Shown here: positions 26,752 through 36,884 of the stretch, one piece after another
Layout of the letters: each line of letters starts with the position of its first letter
How positions within the stretch are numbered: the first letter of the stretch is position 1
Assembly (NCBI RefSeq): GCF_015644585.1
Contig: NZ_JADOBI010000006.1
Span: forward strand, 310,001 to 374,000
Origin: Rahnella laticis
Lineage (GTDB): Bacteria > Pseudomonadota > Gammaproteobacteria > Enterobacterales > Enterobacteriaceae
Direction: 5' to 3'
DNA length: 64,000 nt
Made by a program: the position numbers and the translations under genes
The notes under the pieces: model-generated
Told to the model about the DNA's origin: nothing
Database searches by the model: none
What the model saw: the letters and a program-made list of their open reading frames with translations, nothing else

Positions 26752-27662
26752 GGGTGTGTCTCCTCATCATTCTGTTTTTCTTCCTCTTTCTCATCTGCGT
26801 GATCTTCTTTCACGTAGTTTGGCCCCACGCCAAGGAAGTGGAAGGCCGCCGCCGCGAAGGTCACAGCAAAACCCACGGCCGCCAGCGGTTTCCAGATGCC
26901 TTTCCAGAGCGTAACCGCCGTGCTGATGGCCGGGTCTTTTGGCAGGCCGTGGTACAGGTCGGGTTTATCAGCGTGATGCAGCACATACATAACGTGCGTG
27001 CCGCCGACGCCCTGTGGATCGTACAAACCGGCCTGTTCAAAGCCGCGCCCTTTCAGCTCGCTGACGCGTTCTGCCGCCAGATCCTGCATTTCCGTTTTGG
27101 TCCCGAAATGAATCGCACCGGTCGGGCAGGTTTTCACACAGGCAGGTTCCTGCCCGACGCTGACGCGGTCTACGCACAGCGTGCATTTGTAAGCGCGGTT
27201 ATCCTGCGGGTTAATGCGCGGGATGTTGAACGGGCAACCGGCGATGCAGTAACCGCAGCCGATGCAGTGTTCCGACTGAAAATCGACGATGCCGTTGGCG
27301 TACTGAAGGATTGCGCCTTCCGCCGGGCACGCTTTCAGGCAGCCCGGATCGGCGCAGTGCATGCAGCCGTCTTTGCGGATCAGCCATTCCAGCTTGCCGT
27401 TTTCTTCCACTTCCGAGAAACGCATGACCGTCCAGGATTTCGCGCTGAGATCCATCGGGTTGTCGTAAACGCCGGTGTTCACGCCGACTTCATCGCGCAG
27501 GTCGTTCCATTCGGAACAGGCGACCTGACAGCCTTTGCAGCCGATGCAGGTGGTGACGTCAATAAGCTTCGCCACTTCCTGCTGATGATCGCGGGCACGC
27601 GGCGCTGGCGTGAACCCGTTGGTTGCGGACTTACGAAGTATGTCCTGAGATTGCATTGCCAT
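26748..27662 (-). CDS. fdoH: Formate dehydrogenase-O, iron-sulfur (beta) subunit
   Basis: A 304-residue electron-transfer subunit with four [4Fe-4S] cysteine groups: [44 protein letters not shown], and CTLCVDRV with [12 protein letters not shown]-terminal membrane anchor is at about residues 255-275 ([21 protein letters not shown]). The tail is rich in Asp, Glu and Lys. It is 12 bases downstream of fdoG and overlaps fdoI, giving a tight operon. It passes electrons from the molybdenum subunit to the cytochrome. Confidence 0.94.
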   Translation of the reverse strand: MAMQSQDILRKSATNGFTPAPRARDHQQEVAKLIDVTTCIGCKGCQVACSEWNDLRDEVGVNTGVYDNPMDLSAKSWTVMRFSEVEENGKLEWLIRKDGCMHCADPGCLKACPAEGAILQYANGIVDFQSEHCIGCGYCIAGCPFNIPRINPQDNRAYKCTLCVDRVSVGQEPACVKTCPTGAIHFGTKTEMQDLAAERVSELKGRGFEQAGLYDPQGVGGTHVMYVLHHADKPDLYHGLPKDPAISTAVTLWKGIWKPLAAVGFAVTFAAAAFHFLGVGPNYVKEDHADEKEEEKQNDEETHP

Positions 27663-27674
27663 AATTCGCCTCCG

Positions 27675-30600
27675 TTAAACCTTTTCCACGTTAACCAGGA
27701 ACGCCTTGAACTCCGGCGTTTGCGAGTTAGCGTCGCCGACTGACGGCGTCAGCGTATTGGCCAGATAACCTTTACGCGTCGCACCTTCAAAACCCCAGTG
27801 ACACGGGATGCCGATGGTATCGACATGCTTACCGTCGATGGTCAGCGGGCGAATGCGTTTGGTCACCACGGCTTTCGCCACGATAAAACCGCGTTTCGAG
27901 GAGACTTTAATCTCATCGCCCTGGGCGATATTTTTCGAGGCGGCAAGACTTTCGCCGATCTCGATAAACTGCTCAGGCTGCGCGATGGCGTTCAGCAAGG
28001 CGTGCTTGGTCCAGTGGCGGAAAAGTTCGGTGATCGAATAGGTGGTCGCGACGTACGGGAAGTCTGTCGCGGTGCCCATATTCGGTAAATCGCTGGCAAA
28101 AATGCGGGCGACCGGATTGGAAATGACGTCCGGGTGCAGCGGGTTGGTGCCAATCGGCGATTCGATCGGTTCGTAATGCTCCGGGAACGGGCCATCAGCC
28201 ATTTTGTCGGTCGCAAACAAACGCCCGACGCCTTCCTGTTGCATGATGAACGGCCCCACACCGGTGCCCGGCGCGGCGGTGCTGTAATCGGCAACGTCGA
28301 AACCGGTCCATTTCGCGCCATCCCAGCGGATGATTTCGCGTTTTGGATCCCACGGCTGGCCCTGCGGGTCAACGGAGGCGCGGTTATACAGAATGCGGCG
28401 GTTCAGCGGCCAGCTCCATGCCCAACCGGACGTGCAGCCCAGACCGGACGGATCGGCGTTATCGCGGCGCGCCATCTGGTTACCGGCTTCGGTCCAGCTG
28501 CCGGCGTAAATCCAGCAGAAACTGGCGGTCGAACCGTCATTTTTCAGGTGTGCAAAGGTGAAAATCTGCTGGCCTTTTTTCGCCAGAATATTGCCCTGAT
28601 CGTCGCGGATATCCGCCAGCGCTTTGCCGTTGGCTTCGCGGGCGATTTCTTCCGGCAGCGGGTCAAGCGGATCCTGATAATCCCACGCCATGTTCATCAC
28701 CGGCAGCGGGTTCGCCCCGCCTTCTTTCTGGTACAGCTCGCGCAGTTTCATGAACAGACGCGCAATGATTTTGCCGTCGTGCAGCGCTTCACCCGGTGGC
28801 TCAGACGCCTGGAAGTGCCATTGCAGCCAGCGGCCGGAGTTCACGATTGAGCCGTTTTCTTCCGCAAAACAGGAAGACGGCAGGCGGAACACTTCGGTCT
28901 GAATGTCGGCGGTTTGCACGTCGTTCATCGCACCGTGGTTCTGCCAGAAGTTCGAAGACTCAGTCACCAGCGGGTCGATCACCACCATGTATTTCAGTTT
29001 TGAAAGCGCGCGCGAGGATTTGTTTTTGTCCGGGAAAGCCGCCAGCGGGTTGAAGCCCTGCACGATATACCCGTTGAGTTTGCCCTGGGTCATCAGCTCG
29101 GCCTGTTGCAGCACGTCGTAGCTTTTGTCCCATTTCGGCAACCAGTCATAACCCCAGTCGTTGTCCGCCGTGGCGTGTTCGCCCCAGAAACTTTTCATCA
29201 TACTGACAAAGAAGTTTGGCGTGTTTTTCCAGAAGTTAACCTGATTTTCGACCAGCGTTCCCGGCGTAATTTGCTTCAGGTAATCGGTGATATTGGTTTG
29301 TTTCTCAGACGGCAGCGGCATGTAGCCCGGCAGATTGAGCGACAGCAAACCGAGATCGGTATAACCCTGAATATTCGAGTGGCCGCGCAGCGCATTGACG
29401 CCGCCGCCAGGCATGCCGATATTGCCGAGCAGCAGCTGAATCATCGCCGCACAGCGGATGATTTGCGCGCCGCCGGTGTGGTGCGTCCAGCCCAGTGCGT
29501 ACAGGATGGTGGAGGTTTTATCGCGCGCGCAGGTTTCCGCCAGAATCGAGCTTATCAGCAGGAAATCTTCTTTCGACGTACCGCACAGGCGTTCGACCAT
29601 TTCCGGCGTATAACGGGAAACGTGCTCTTTCAGCAGATTCCAGACACAGCGCGGGTCTTGTAGCGTTTTGTCCTGCTTTGCAATGCCGTTTTCATCAAGC
29701 TGATAATGCCAACTGTCTTTGTTGTAGGCTTTTTTCGTGGCGTCGAAACCGCTGAACAGCCCGTCATTAAAGGCATAATCTTCACGCACCAGCAGGCTGG
29801 CGTTGGTGTATTCCCTGACGTATTCGGTCTGAATTTTATTATGCGTAATCAGGTAGTTGATCATGCCGAGCAGGAAGGCGGTGTCGGAACCGGCGCGGAT
29901 TGGCGCATAAATATCGGCTACGGCGGCGCTGCGGTTAAAGCGCGGATCGACAACAATGACTTTGGCATTATTTTTGGTTTTGGCTTCAATCACCCATTTG
30001 AATCCGACCGGATGGGCTTCCGCCGCATTACCGCCCATAATCAAAATGACGTTGGCGTTTTTGATATCCACCCAGTTGTTGGTCATCGCGCCGCGACCAA
30101 AACTCGGCGCTAAGGCGGCAACGGTCGGCCCGTGGCACAGGCGCGCCTGACAGTCGATGGCGACCATACCCATTGCGCGGGTGAATTTCTGATCCAGCAG
30201 GCCGGTTTCGTTACTCGCCGCGGACGAGCAGAGCATTCCGGTGGTCAGCCAGCGGTTGACCGTCACGTTGTTCTCATTTTTCTCAACGAAGTTGGCGTCG
30301 CGGTCATCTTTCATCAGGCGGGCAATACGGGAAATCGCCTCGTCCCAGGTGATGCGCTGCCATTTATCTGAGCCCGGCGCACGGTATTCCGGGTATCTCA
30401 GACGGCCTTCGCTGTGAATATAATCCAGCACGCCGGCCCCTTTCGGGCACAACGAGCCACGACTGACCGGATGATCGGCGTCACCCTCAACGTGGAAGAT
30501 ATTCTCGGTGACATTTTTCGCACCGTCGCCCTGGCTGTAAATCAGCATTCCGCAGCCGACCGAACAGTACGTGCAGTTGTTGCGGGTTTCACGCGAACGG

Positions 30601-30722
30601 AGCAGTTTGTATTGGCGGGTTTCCGCCAGCGCCAGCGTCGGGGCGAACCCTAGTAACGCGGCTGTTGTACCGGCCATTCCGCCCGCACAGATTTTGAATA
30701 ATTGTCTTCTGCTGACCTGCAT
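27675..30722 (-). CDS. fdoG: Formate dehydrogenase-O, catalytic (alpha) subunit, cysteine form
   Basis: A 1015-residue molybdopterin formate dehydrogenase, one residue shorter than E. coli FdoG. A twin-arginine signal ([15 protein letters not shown]) directs Tat export to the periplasmic face. A [4Fe-4S] site follows ([12 protein letters not shown] with a later SLCPKG). At residue 196, where E. coli FdoG has selenocysteine encoded by UGA, this gene has cysteine encoded by TGC (30135-30137) within ARLCHGPT. It therefore needs no Sec machinery. Formate oxidation by Cys variants is normally slower, so lower turnover is expected. I start at MQVSRR, as in E. coli; a frame extending 14 codons upstream has no signal-peptide logic. 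Confidence 0.95.
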   Translation of the reverse strand: MQVSRRQLFKICAGGMAGTTAALLGFAPTLALAETRQYKLLRSRETRNNCTYCSVGCGMLIYSQGDGAKNVTENIFHVEGDADHPVSRGSLCPKGAGVLDYIHSEGRLRYPEYRAPGSDKWQRITWDEAISRIARLMKDDRDANFVEKNENNVTVNRWLTTGMLCSSAASNETGLLDQKFTRAMGMVAIDCQARLCHGPTVAALAPSFGRGAMTNNWVDIKNANVILIMGGNAAEAHPVGFKWVIEAKTKNNAKVIVVDPRFNRSAAVADIYAPIRAGSDTAFLLGMINYLITHNKIQTEYVREYTNASLLVREDYAFNDGLFSGFDATKKAYNKDSWHYQLDENGIAKQDKTLQDPRCVWNLLKEHVSRYTPEMVERLCGTSKEDFLLISSILAETCARDKTSTILYALGWTHHTGGAQIIRCAAMIQLLLGNIGMPGGGVNALRGHSNIQGYTDLGLLSLNLPGYMPLPSEKQTNITDYLKQITPGTLVENQVNFWKNTPNFFVSMMKSFWGEHATADNDWGYDWLPKWDKSYDVLQQAELMTQGKLNGYIVQGFNPLAAFPDKNKSSRALSKLKYMVVIDPLVTESSNFWQNHGAMNDVQTADIQTEVFRLPSSCFAEENGSIVNSGRWLQWHFQASEPPGEALHDGKIIARLFMKLRELYQKEGGANPLPVMNMAWDYQDPLDPLPEEIAREANGKALADIRDDQGNILAKKGQQIFTFAHLKNDGSTASFCWIYAGSWTEAGNQMARRDNADPSGLGCTSGWAWSWPLNRRILYNRASVDPQGQPWDPKREIIRWDGAKWTGFDVADYSTAAPGTGVGPFIMQQEGVGRLFATDKMADGPFPEHYEPIESPIGTNPLHPDVISNPVARIFASDLPNMGTATDFPYVATTYSITELFRHWTKHALLNAIAQPEQFIEIGESLAASKNIAQGDEIKVSSKRGFIVAKAVVTKRIRPLTIDGKHVDTIGIPCHWGFEGATRKGYLANTLTPSVGDANSQTPEFKAFLVNVEKV

Positions 30723-30867
30723 GAAAGACTCCTTCCCATCATTTGTTAACACATTGCTTTTCAAATTGGCGCTTTCCCCGTCAGACGCGGAAGCGGTAAA
30801 ATTAAGGCTCAGTACCCATATTTTTTGTACGGCTTATGTAGCCGGATTGTTTATAAGGTTATTGCCA

Positions 30868-31710
30868 ATGGATGTCCATCAAGTAAACGAACTGGGCGAA
30901 AAAGATGACAAAAAAGTGACTCAGATCATCGGAGCGCGCCAAAAAACGGTGATGCAGCGCGCCCGTCTGGATGCGCCCGAAGAGGACTGGATTGCTGAAG
31001 AAGTGCCCGTCGCGCTGGTCTATAACGGGATATCGCACGTGGTGATGATGGCGTCGCCAAAAGACTTCGAAGCCTTCGCGCTGGGCTTTTCGCTCTCGGA
31101 AGGCATTATCGAATCGGCCAGCGACATTTACGGAATGGACGTCGCGCAAAACTGTAACGGAATCGAGGTTAATATTGAGTTATCGAGCCGCCGCTTTGCC
31201 GGGCTGAAAGAGCGCCGCCGCGCGATGGCGGGCCGTACCGGTTGCGGCGTCTGCGGCATCGAACAGCTGGGCGATCTGTTTCGCCCTCTCGCGCCGTTGC
31301 CGTTTACGCAAACCTTCGATCTGGCAAATCTGGACGCCGCGCTGCATCAGCTGAAATCCGTTCAGACCATCGGCCAGCTGACCGGCTGCACGCACGCCGC
31401 CGCGTGGATCACCCCGGAAGGCACGCTGTCGGGTGGCTGCGAAGATGTCGGCCGCCACGTCGCACTGGATAAAATGCTCGGCCTGCGCGCCCGACAAAAT
31501 GACTGGAATACCGGCGCCGCGCTGGTTTCAAGCCGCGCCAGTTATGAAATGGTGCAGAAAGCCGCGATGTGCGGCGTTGAAATCCTGTTCGCCGTCTCCG
31601 CCGCCACCACGCTTGCGGTAGACGTCGCAGAAAAATGTAACCTGACGTTGGTCGGTTTCAGCAAACCCGGCCGGGCAACGGTGTATACGCATCCTCAGCG
31701 GTTGCGGTAA
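30868..31710 (+). CDS. fdhD: FdhD sulfurtransferase for formate dehydrogenase
   Basis: A 280-residue protein that moves sulfur from IscS to the molybdenum cofactor of formate dehydrogenases. The diagnostic CxxC is in [13 protein letters not shown]. Conserved blocks include [68 protein letters not shown] and [15 protein letters not shown] begin at ATG 30868 behind AAGGTTATT; a longer open frame upstream overlaps the start of divergent fdoG and is not conserved. It shares a divergent promoter region with fdoG. Confidence 0.93.
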   Translation: MDVHQVNELGEKDDKKVTQIIGARQKTVMQRARLDAPEEDWIAEEVPVALVYNGISHVVMMASPKDFEAFALGFSLSEGIIESASDIYGMDVAQNCNGIEVNIELSSRRFAGLKERRRAMAGRTGCGVCGIEQLGDLFRPLAPLPFTQTFDLANLDAALHQLKSVQTIGQLTGCTHAAAWITPEGTLSGGCEDVGRHVALDKMLGLRARQNDWNTGAALVSSRASYEMVQKAAMCGVEILFAVSAATTLAVDVAEKCNLTLVGFSKPGRATVYTHPQRLR

Positions 31711-31763
31711 ACTCAGCGCAGAATTTGAACAGCTCCCCTCAACAATAATTATAAGGAAATCAA

Positions 31764-33098
31764 ATGCGACAGCCGTACCGACTGGAAAGCATAACTCTCA
31801 GGGATGTGGGCGTATTTGAGAATACGCATTTTGATTTCCCACCGATTAAAAGCGCCGAGGCTGACGCGGAAAAGGCGGAGATTCATATCTTCACCGGCCC
31901 GAACGGCTGCGGCAAAAGTACGCTGCTGTATGCGCTGGCGGCGGTTTTTGAGGGGAGGATGTCTGATGAATTATTAATTCTTAAAAGATTTCGGAGTGAT
32001 AACAGCCGGGTAGAATTTTCCTTTAATAATGATGAAGGTTCTTATCATGGTCGTCTTATCGACCAAGAATTCATACATTCAGATACCTTAGAGGCTTGGG
32101 TTGGTTCTAATCACAAAGAGATTAATGATTATCAAAAAAAGGCGATCCTTCCGTTTGATAAATTATTTACAACCACCAAATTTGCCGTGTTCTCTTATTC
32201 AGGCCAAACCACACTATCTGAAAAATTCGATAACTTTTCCTATACCGAAATTAGAGAATCTCCTTTCAAGAATGCTCTGTCTTTTAGCTCTACTGTTCGC
32301 CCAAAAACCATCTCTAATTGGATAGCAATCAACCGTTCAAATGCCGCACTCGCAATGCAAGATGGTGAATGGGAAGAAAAAAATAAATATGACTTTTCGC
32401 TTAGTAGAATCACTGACTTCATTAAATCAATTTGTGATCTCGAAATTGTATTTCGTTTAGTAAGAAAACCTCGTTCTATATCTTTAGATATAAATAGCGA
32501 GACTGTGCCTCTAAATGTTTTACCTGATGGGATGAAATCTATTATTGCCTGGGTGGCAGATCTCGCCTTACGTCTTGAGGATATACCATGGGAAGAAGAT
32601 TGCGATATCTTCTCGCAACCGATCATCTTATTCCTCGACGAAGTCGATATTCATCTGCACCCGAAATGGCAGCGCCGCATTCTTCCGGCGATTCAAAAAT
32701 TACTGCCCAATGCGCAGGTTTTTGTTTCCACGCATTCACCGTTTGTCGTGGGTTCAGTGGAAGATGCCTGGGTTTACCGGTTGCCCGATCCGCAGCGTCT
32801 GGTGTGCCGTGATCCGCATATTTCCGAGGTGATTACGCCGACGGAATCCGCAGGCGGGAAAAGTTATCAGGTGATTCTGGAAGAAGTGTTCGGCGTCGAA
32901 GAACAATTTGATGTTGAAACGGAAGAGTTATTAGAACAGCTCCAGCTTGCAAGAAATGGTTACTTAGCTGGCACGCAGGATGACAGTGAACTGAAGAAAA
33001 CGGTTGAATTGCTGTTAGCCAAAAATAGCGAAGAATTGGAAGGTATTGTCCAGATGGAAATGAGACAAGTTGCAAGGCGCAAACCTAAAGGGAATTAA
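31764..33098 (+). CDS. Septu-type ATPase (PtuA-like)
   Basis: A 444-residue ABC/SMC-type ATPase without membrane segments. Walker A is GPNGCGKST at residues 45-53. Walker B is ILFLDEVDIHLHP with Asp292-Glu293. The switch histidine is in STHSPF (His324). The layout, with an AAA_15/AAA_21 core and an HNH nuclease gene immediately downstream, is that of PtuA in Septu defence systems and of the retron-linked PtuAB pair. A strong AAGGAAA site precedes the ATG. The middle of the gene (about 31965-32620) is strikingly AT-rich (hand counts of 20/60 and 19/60 GC in two blocks), while both ATP-binding ends are more balanced, suggesting a mosaic. Assignment is by architecture. Confidence 0.8.
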   Translation: MRQPYRLESITLRDVGVFENTHFDFPPIKSAEADAEKAEIHIFTGPNGCGKSTLLYALAAVFEGRMSDELLILKRFRSDNSRVEFSFNNDEGSYHGRLIDQEFIHSDTLEAWVGSNHKEINDYQKKAILPFDKLFTTTKFAVFSYSGQTTLSEKFDNFSYTEIRESPFKNALSFSSTVRPKTISNWIAINRSNAALAMQDGEWEEKNKYDFSLSRITDFIKSICDLEIVFRLVRKPRSISLDINSETVPLNVLPDGMKSIIAWVADLALRLEDIPWEEDCDIFSQPIILFLDEVDIHLHPKWQRRILPAIQKLLPNAQVFVSTHSPFVVGSVEDAWVYRLPDPQRLVCRDPHISEVITPTESAGGKSYQVILEEVFGVEEQFDVETEELLEQLQLARNGYLAGTQDDSELKKTVELLLAKNSEELEGIVQMEMRQVARRKPKGN

Positions 33099-33099
33099 C

Positions 33100-33681
33100 A
33101 TGTTGAAAATTACCAGACCGGTTTGCCCACCCCTTTTAGCGAAAGGGCATGCCAAATGGACAGATGATTTTATGATCGCCAGAGCTGCAAATTCCAGTTC
33201 AAAATTTAGCTGGCGATCCAAAAAAAGCTATCAGCAAATGCGTGAAGCGCTTTTAGCCATGACGCTGAATCATTGCGCTTTTTGTGATGGAATCATCGGC
33301 ATTGAAAGCCTGGAAACTGTTGAGCATTTTCAACCGAAAAAACATTTTCCAGCGCTGGCTTATACGTGGGGAAATTTATTCCCCTGCTGCAACCGATGCC
33401 AGGAACAGAAGGGCGAGAAGTACAATCCTGCGCTGCTAAAACCCGATGACGTTCTCTACGATTTTGAACACTTTTTTGTATGTAATGATGATGGTTCGAT
33501 TGAACCCTCTGCCGCTGCAACTGTGCATGATCAGGAAAGGGCGCAAGTAACGATCGACCTTTACGGGCTAAATCTGCCTGCACGCAAAAAACAACGCCGT
33601 ACTCAGCAAAAGTTATATCGCAGCGGCGCACACGATCTGTCTCTGGATGATTTGCCTTACCGGTTTTATCTTGCTGGCTGA
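33100..33681 (+). CDS. HNH endonuclease, PtuB-like partner
   Basis: A 193-residue nuclease. The HNH core reads NHCAFCDG (residues about 55-62), then VEHFQPKKHFPALAYTWGNLFPCCNRCQEQKG, with zinc-binding CxxC pairs and the catalytic His in EHF. This pattern matches the PtuB/TIGR02646-type nucleases of Septu and retron Ec78-like systems. I start at ATG 33100, one base after the ATPase stop and behind AAAGGGA; an upstream TTG would overlap the ATPase and lacks support. No reverse transcriptase lies nearby. Presumably the ATPase restrains or activates the nuclease during phage infection. Confidence 0.8.
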   Translation: MLKITRPVCPPLLAKGHAKWTDDFMIARAANSSSKFSWRSKKSYQQMREALLAMTLNHCAFCDGIIGIESLETVEHFQPKKHFPALAYTWGNLFPCCNRCQEQKGEKYNPALLKPDDVLYDFEHFFVCNDDGSIEPSAAATVHDQERAQVTIDLYGLNLPARKKQRRTQQKLYRSGAHDLSLDDLPYRFYLAG

Positions 33682-33806
33682 AGAATCAATGATTGAACCC
33701 TCTAAGCACTCAGTGCCTTTAGACAATTTAGGATTGTTTGCGGTTATCTGGTTCTAAGCCCTCAATAACAGGGGCTTACGCGTAGCCTTACCAAGCGTCG
33801 GGTTTA

Positions 33807-33825
33807 GATAATCATTTTCAATATC
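33807..33825. promoter_or_regulatory. Fur box upstream of sodA
   Basis: GATAATCATTTTCAATATC matches 15 of 19 bases of the Fur consensus GATAATGATAATCATTATC. It lies about 80 bases before the sodA ATG. Fur is a known repressor of sodA in E. coli. Confidence 0.7.
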
Positions 33826-33905
33826 ATTTAATTAACTATAATGATCCGACTGATTACGCGGTGCTCACAAAGACGGTGCCGCCCTACACTATGGAGACGA
33901 TGAAC

Positions 33906-34526
33906 ATGAGTTATTCACTGCCATCACTGCCTTACGCATACGACGCACTCGAACCGCATTTCGACAAAGAAACGATGGAAATCCATCACTCTAAACACCA
34001 CCAGGCTTACGTTAACAACGCTAACGCCGCGCTGGAAAGCCTGCCAGAACTGGCTGCGCTGTCTGTTGAAGAGCTGATTTCTAACCTGGACAAAGTACCT
34101 GCGGATAAGAAAGTTGCACTGCGTAACAACGCAGGTGGCCACGCTAACCACAGCCTGTTCTGGAAAGGCCTGAAAACTGGCACAACCTTACAGGGCGAAC
34201 TGAAATCTGCGATCGAACGCGATTTCGGCAGCGTTGATGCTTTCAAAGAAGCTTTTGAGAAAGCAGCAGCAACCCGCTTCGGTTCCGGCTGGGCATGGCT
34301 GGTTCTGAAAGACGGCAAACTGGCTGTTGTTTCTACTGCAAACCAGGACAGCCCGCTTATGGGCGAAGCTGTTTCAGGCGTTTCCGGTTACCCGCTGCTG
34401 GGTCTGGACGTTTGGGAACACGCTTACTACCTGAAATATCAGAACAAACGTCCTGATTACATCAAAGCCTTCTGGGCTGTTGTAAACTGGGACGAAGCAG
34501 CAAAACGTCTGGCTGAAGCGAAATAA
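33906..34526 (+). CDS. sodA: Manganese superoxide dismutase
   Basis: A 206-residue Mn-superoxide dismutase, the usual length. It converts superoxide to hydrogen peroxide and oxygen. Markers are [64 protein letters not shown] and the metal-site region [23 protein letters not shown]. The ATG at 33906 is behind GGAGACG; upstream codons are not part of the family. A Fur box lies upstream and a terminator downstream. In this window it follows the Septu-like insertion that separates it from fdhD. Confidence 0.96.
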   Translation: MSYSLPSLPYAYDALEPHFDKETMEIHHSKHHQAYVNNANAALESLPELAALSVEELISNLDKVPADKKVALRNNAGGHANHSLFWKGLKTGTTLQGELKSAIERDFGSVDAFKEAFEKAAATRFGSGWAWLVLKDGKLAVVSTANQDSPLMGEAVSGVSGYPLLGLDVWEHAYYLKYQNKRPDYIKAFWAVVNWDEAAKRLAEAK

Positions 34527-34567
34527 TTTCGCTCTGCTGCCCTTAGCGGGCACGATGTTTTCGCAAG

Positions 34568-34593
34568 AGGCAGGTCGGTGACCTGCCTTTTTT
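34568..34593 (+). terminator. Rho-independent terminator of sodA
   Basis: Arms AGGCAGGTC (34568-34576) and GACCTGCC (34580-34587) with a three-base loop are followed by six T residues. Confidence 0.9.
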
Positions 34594-34740
34594 ATGCCTC
34601 GTTTTAATGCCCCGACTTTTATGTCATGGCTTTTATGCAAAAAACGTAAGCCTGATCACTGTGTTACAGGGAATAATCCCTTCACCTTCCGCCATTTTTA
34701 GACCGCCCTCTCATTAATCAAAAATACCCCCCGGCACCTA

Positions 34741-34768
34741 TAAAGTTTCTCTTAAGTCCTGACGATAG
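34741..34768 (+). promoter_or_regulatory. Sigma-28-like promoter for the HBM-type chemoreceptor
   Basis: A perfect TAAAGTTT (34741-34748) and GACGATAG (34761-34768; six of eight bases of GCCGATAA) are separated by 12 bases, one more than usual. The leader to the ATG at 34834 is about 60 bases. No other gene is visible between the sodA terminator and this start. Confidence 0.6.
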
Positions 34769-34833
34769 ATTGTTCACAAAGGCGTCACAAAATCGCAAAT
34801 TTTATTGCATGGAATGCTTGACGGAGAACAGCA

Positions 34834-36777
34834 ATGGGCAACGGTACGAGTCTTTCGCAGTGGATGAGTAATCTCAAAGTCGGCACCAAACTGGGCCTCG
34901 GCTTCGGGTTGGTTCTTTTGATCGCCGCGGTGATCACCGCAGCCGGAATGATTAAGTTTAATGACATCAGCCAGCGCGCTGAGAAAGTTGATTTTAGTAA
35001 TCAGATGAACGCGTTACTTAATGATGCCCGCCTCAGCCGCACATTGTATCAGCTCAACTATGACCCTGCCTATCTCAAGCAAAATCAGGACAAAATTAAT
35101 GCACTGTCGCAGCTGATTGCGCAGTCGAAAGGCAAACTGGAATGGGATGCGACCAGCCAGGCCGATCTCAATCAGGTACCGGTAAAAATCCGTGAATATC
35201 AGGTAGCGCAGGACGCCTTCAAACAGGCCGTCGACAGAAAAGATGCGGTGCGTGCCAGCTGGAACCTTTCCGAAACCGAAGCCGTAGTGAAGCGTCTGCA
35301 AGACCAGTTACGCGTCGAAGACGCCGATCCGTCGATTCGTCTTTCCCTTGCGGAAGTGATTCAGAAACTGATCAGTGTGCGTTATTACGTGCGCGGCCTG
35401 TTACTCAGCATCAACAAGGAATCTGAGGCAACATTGTTGCAGGCCATCGACGATACGCAGACCAACGCCAAAAAACTTAACGCGCTGCTGCTGCCCAATC
35501 AGCAGGCGACGCTGGCCCCGCTGATGACCGCGCTGGCGACCTACAAAAGCCACGTTGTGGCGTACATGCCCGCCTATGAAGATGAGCAGAAAAACTCGCA
35601 ACTTCTGTCCGTGAAAGCCGCCGAGATGAACGCGCTGGTATCGAAAATCTTCAAAAATGAACTGGATAATACGCACAACGATATCAGCAATGCGCAGATG
35701 ATCATGATGGTGATCACGCTGATTGTAATGCTCGCCGGTATCCTGATTGCGTGGCGTATTACCCGCCAGATTGCGCAGCCGATCCGCGATACGCTGAAAA
35801 CCGCCGAAGCCATTGCACAGGGTGATCTGACCGCCGCACGCACCACCACGCGCCGTGACGAACTGGGCATGCTGATGAACGCGGTTGCGGGGATGAGCCA
35901 GAATCTCAGCACGATGATTTATGAAATCCGCTCAGGCGTCTCGCAGGTTTCCCACGCAGCAGCGGAAATTGCCGCCGGTAATACCGATTTGTCCTCACGC
36001 ACCGAGCAGCAGGCCGCCGCGGTTGAAGAAACGGCCGCCAGCATGGAAGAACTGAGCGCCACGGTGAAACAGAACGCCGATAACGCCCATCACGCCAGCA
36101 AACTGGCGAGCGAAGCATCGGGCACCGCCACCCTGGGCGGCAAGCAGGTCGGCGAAGTCGTCGATACCATGCAGCAGATTTCCGGCAGTTCAAAACGCAT
36201 CGCAGAAATCACCTCCGTCATCAACGGCATTGCGTTCCAGACCAATATTCTGGCGCTGAACGCCGCCGTAGAAGCCGCGCGCGCCGGTGAACAGGGACGC
36301 GGGTTCTCGGTGGTGGCGTCCGAAGTCCGCACGCTGGCACAGCGCAGTGCGCAGGCAGCAAAAGAGATTGAAGGGCTGATTGCCGAATCGGTTGAACGTG
36401 TGAATACCGGCGCGAAGCTCGTAGAAAATACCGGACGCACGATGCAGGACATCGTGAAATCCGTCTCGCACGTCCGCGATATTATGGGCGAAATTGCGTC
36501 GGCTTCTGACGAACAAAGCCGCGGGATCAGCCAGATTTCACAGGCGATTGTTGAAATGGACAGCACCACCCAGCAGAACGCCGCGCTGGTTGAGCAGTCT
36601 TCGGCAGCGGCGGATTCTCTGGAAGATCAGGCCGCAACGCTGACGCAGGCGGTATCGGTATTCCGTCTGGCCGATAACGGCAGCATGCTGAAAGCGCCAG
36701 CTTCCGGCGCGCTGCGCCGCCCGGTTCTGCCGGCTGTGCAGGGTAAAACCAGTCAGGATAACTGGGAAACCTTCTGA
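34834..36777 (+). CDS. Methyl-accepting chemotaxis protein with CheR tether
   Basis: A 647-residue chemoreceptor. After a basic start, one membrane helix lies at about residues 22-42 and a second at about 290-312. Between them is a roughly 245-residue all-helical sensor, probably of the bimodular (HBM) or a related four-helix class. HAMP and the signalling hairpin follow ([34 protein letters not shown]). The C-terminus is NWETF, the pentapeptide that binds CheR and CheB, so this is a high-abundance receptor. The ligand is unknown; organic acids are typical for HBM sensors. A sigma-28-like promoter precedes it. Confidence 0.93.
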   Translation: MGNGTSLSQWMSNLKVGTKLGLGFGLVLLIAAVITAAGMIKFNDISQRAEKVDFSNQMNALLNDARLSRTLYQLNYDPAYLKQNQDKINALSQLIAQSKGKLEWDATSQADLNQVPVKIREYQVAQDAFKQAVDRKDAVRASWNLSETEAVVKRLQDQLRVEDADPSIRLSLAEVIQKLISVRYYVRGLLLSINKESEATLLQAIDDTQTNAKKLNALLLPNQQATLAPLMTALATYKSHVVAYMPAYEDEQKNSQLLSVKAAEMNALVSKIFKNELDNTHNDISNAQMIMMVITLIVMLAGILIAWRITRQIAQPIRDTLKTAEAIAQGDLTAARTTTRRDELGMLMNAVAGMSQNLSTMIYEIRSGVSQVSHAAAEIAAGNTDLSSRTEQQAAAVEETAASMEELSATVKQNADNAHHASKLASEASGTATLGGKQVGEVVDTMQQISGSSKRIAEITSVINGIAFQTNILALNAAVEAARAGEQGRGFSVVASEVRTLAQRSAQAAKEIEGLIAESVERVNTGAKLVENTGRTMQDIVKSVSHVRDIMGEIASASDEQSRGISQISQAIVEMDSTTQQNAALVEQSSAAADSLEDQAATLTQAVSVFRLADNGSMLKAPASGALRRPVLPAVQGKTSQDNWETF

Positions 36778-36884
36778 TTTCTCCCCGTCGCCCTGCGTGA
36801 TTTTCGCGCGGGGCGATTCCTGATACTCCGAACCGGCAATGCAGGTTATGCTGAGGTTAACGACTGATTCCTCGCGGAGACCTT

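Noticed and set aside
26754-27743. 329-codon plus-strand open frame opposite fdoH
   Set aside because: Antisense shadow of fdoH; the protein has no recognisable domain and the frame is explained by fdoH codon bias.
30723-30764. Upstream start for fdoG adding 14 residues
   Set aside because: It would put extra residues before the twin-arginine motif and does not match the E. coli start MQVSRR, which is also present here.
31764-33681. Retron interpretation of the ATPase-HNH pair
   Set aside because: No reverse transcriptase gene lies on either side (fdhD and sodA are the flanking genes) and no msr-msd-like structure was seen in the short flanks.
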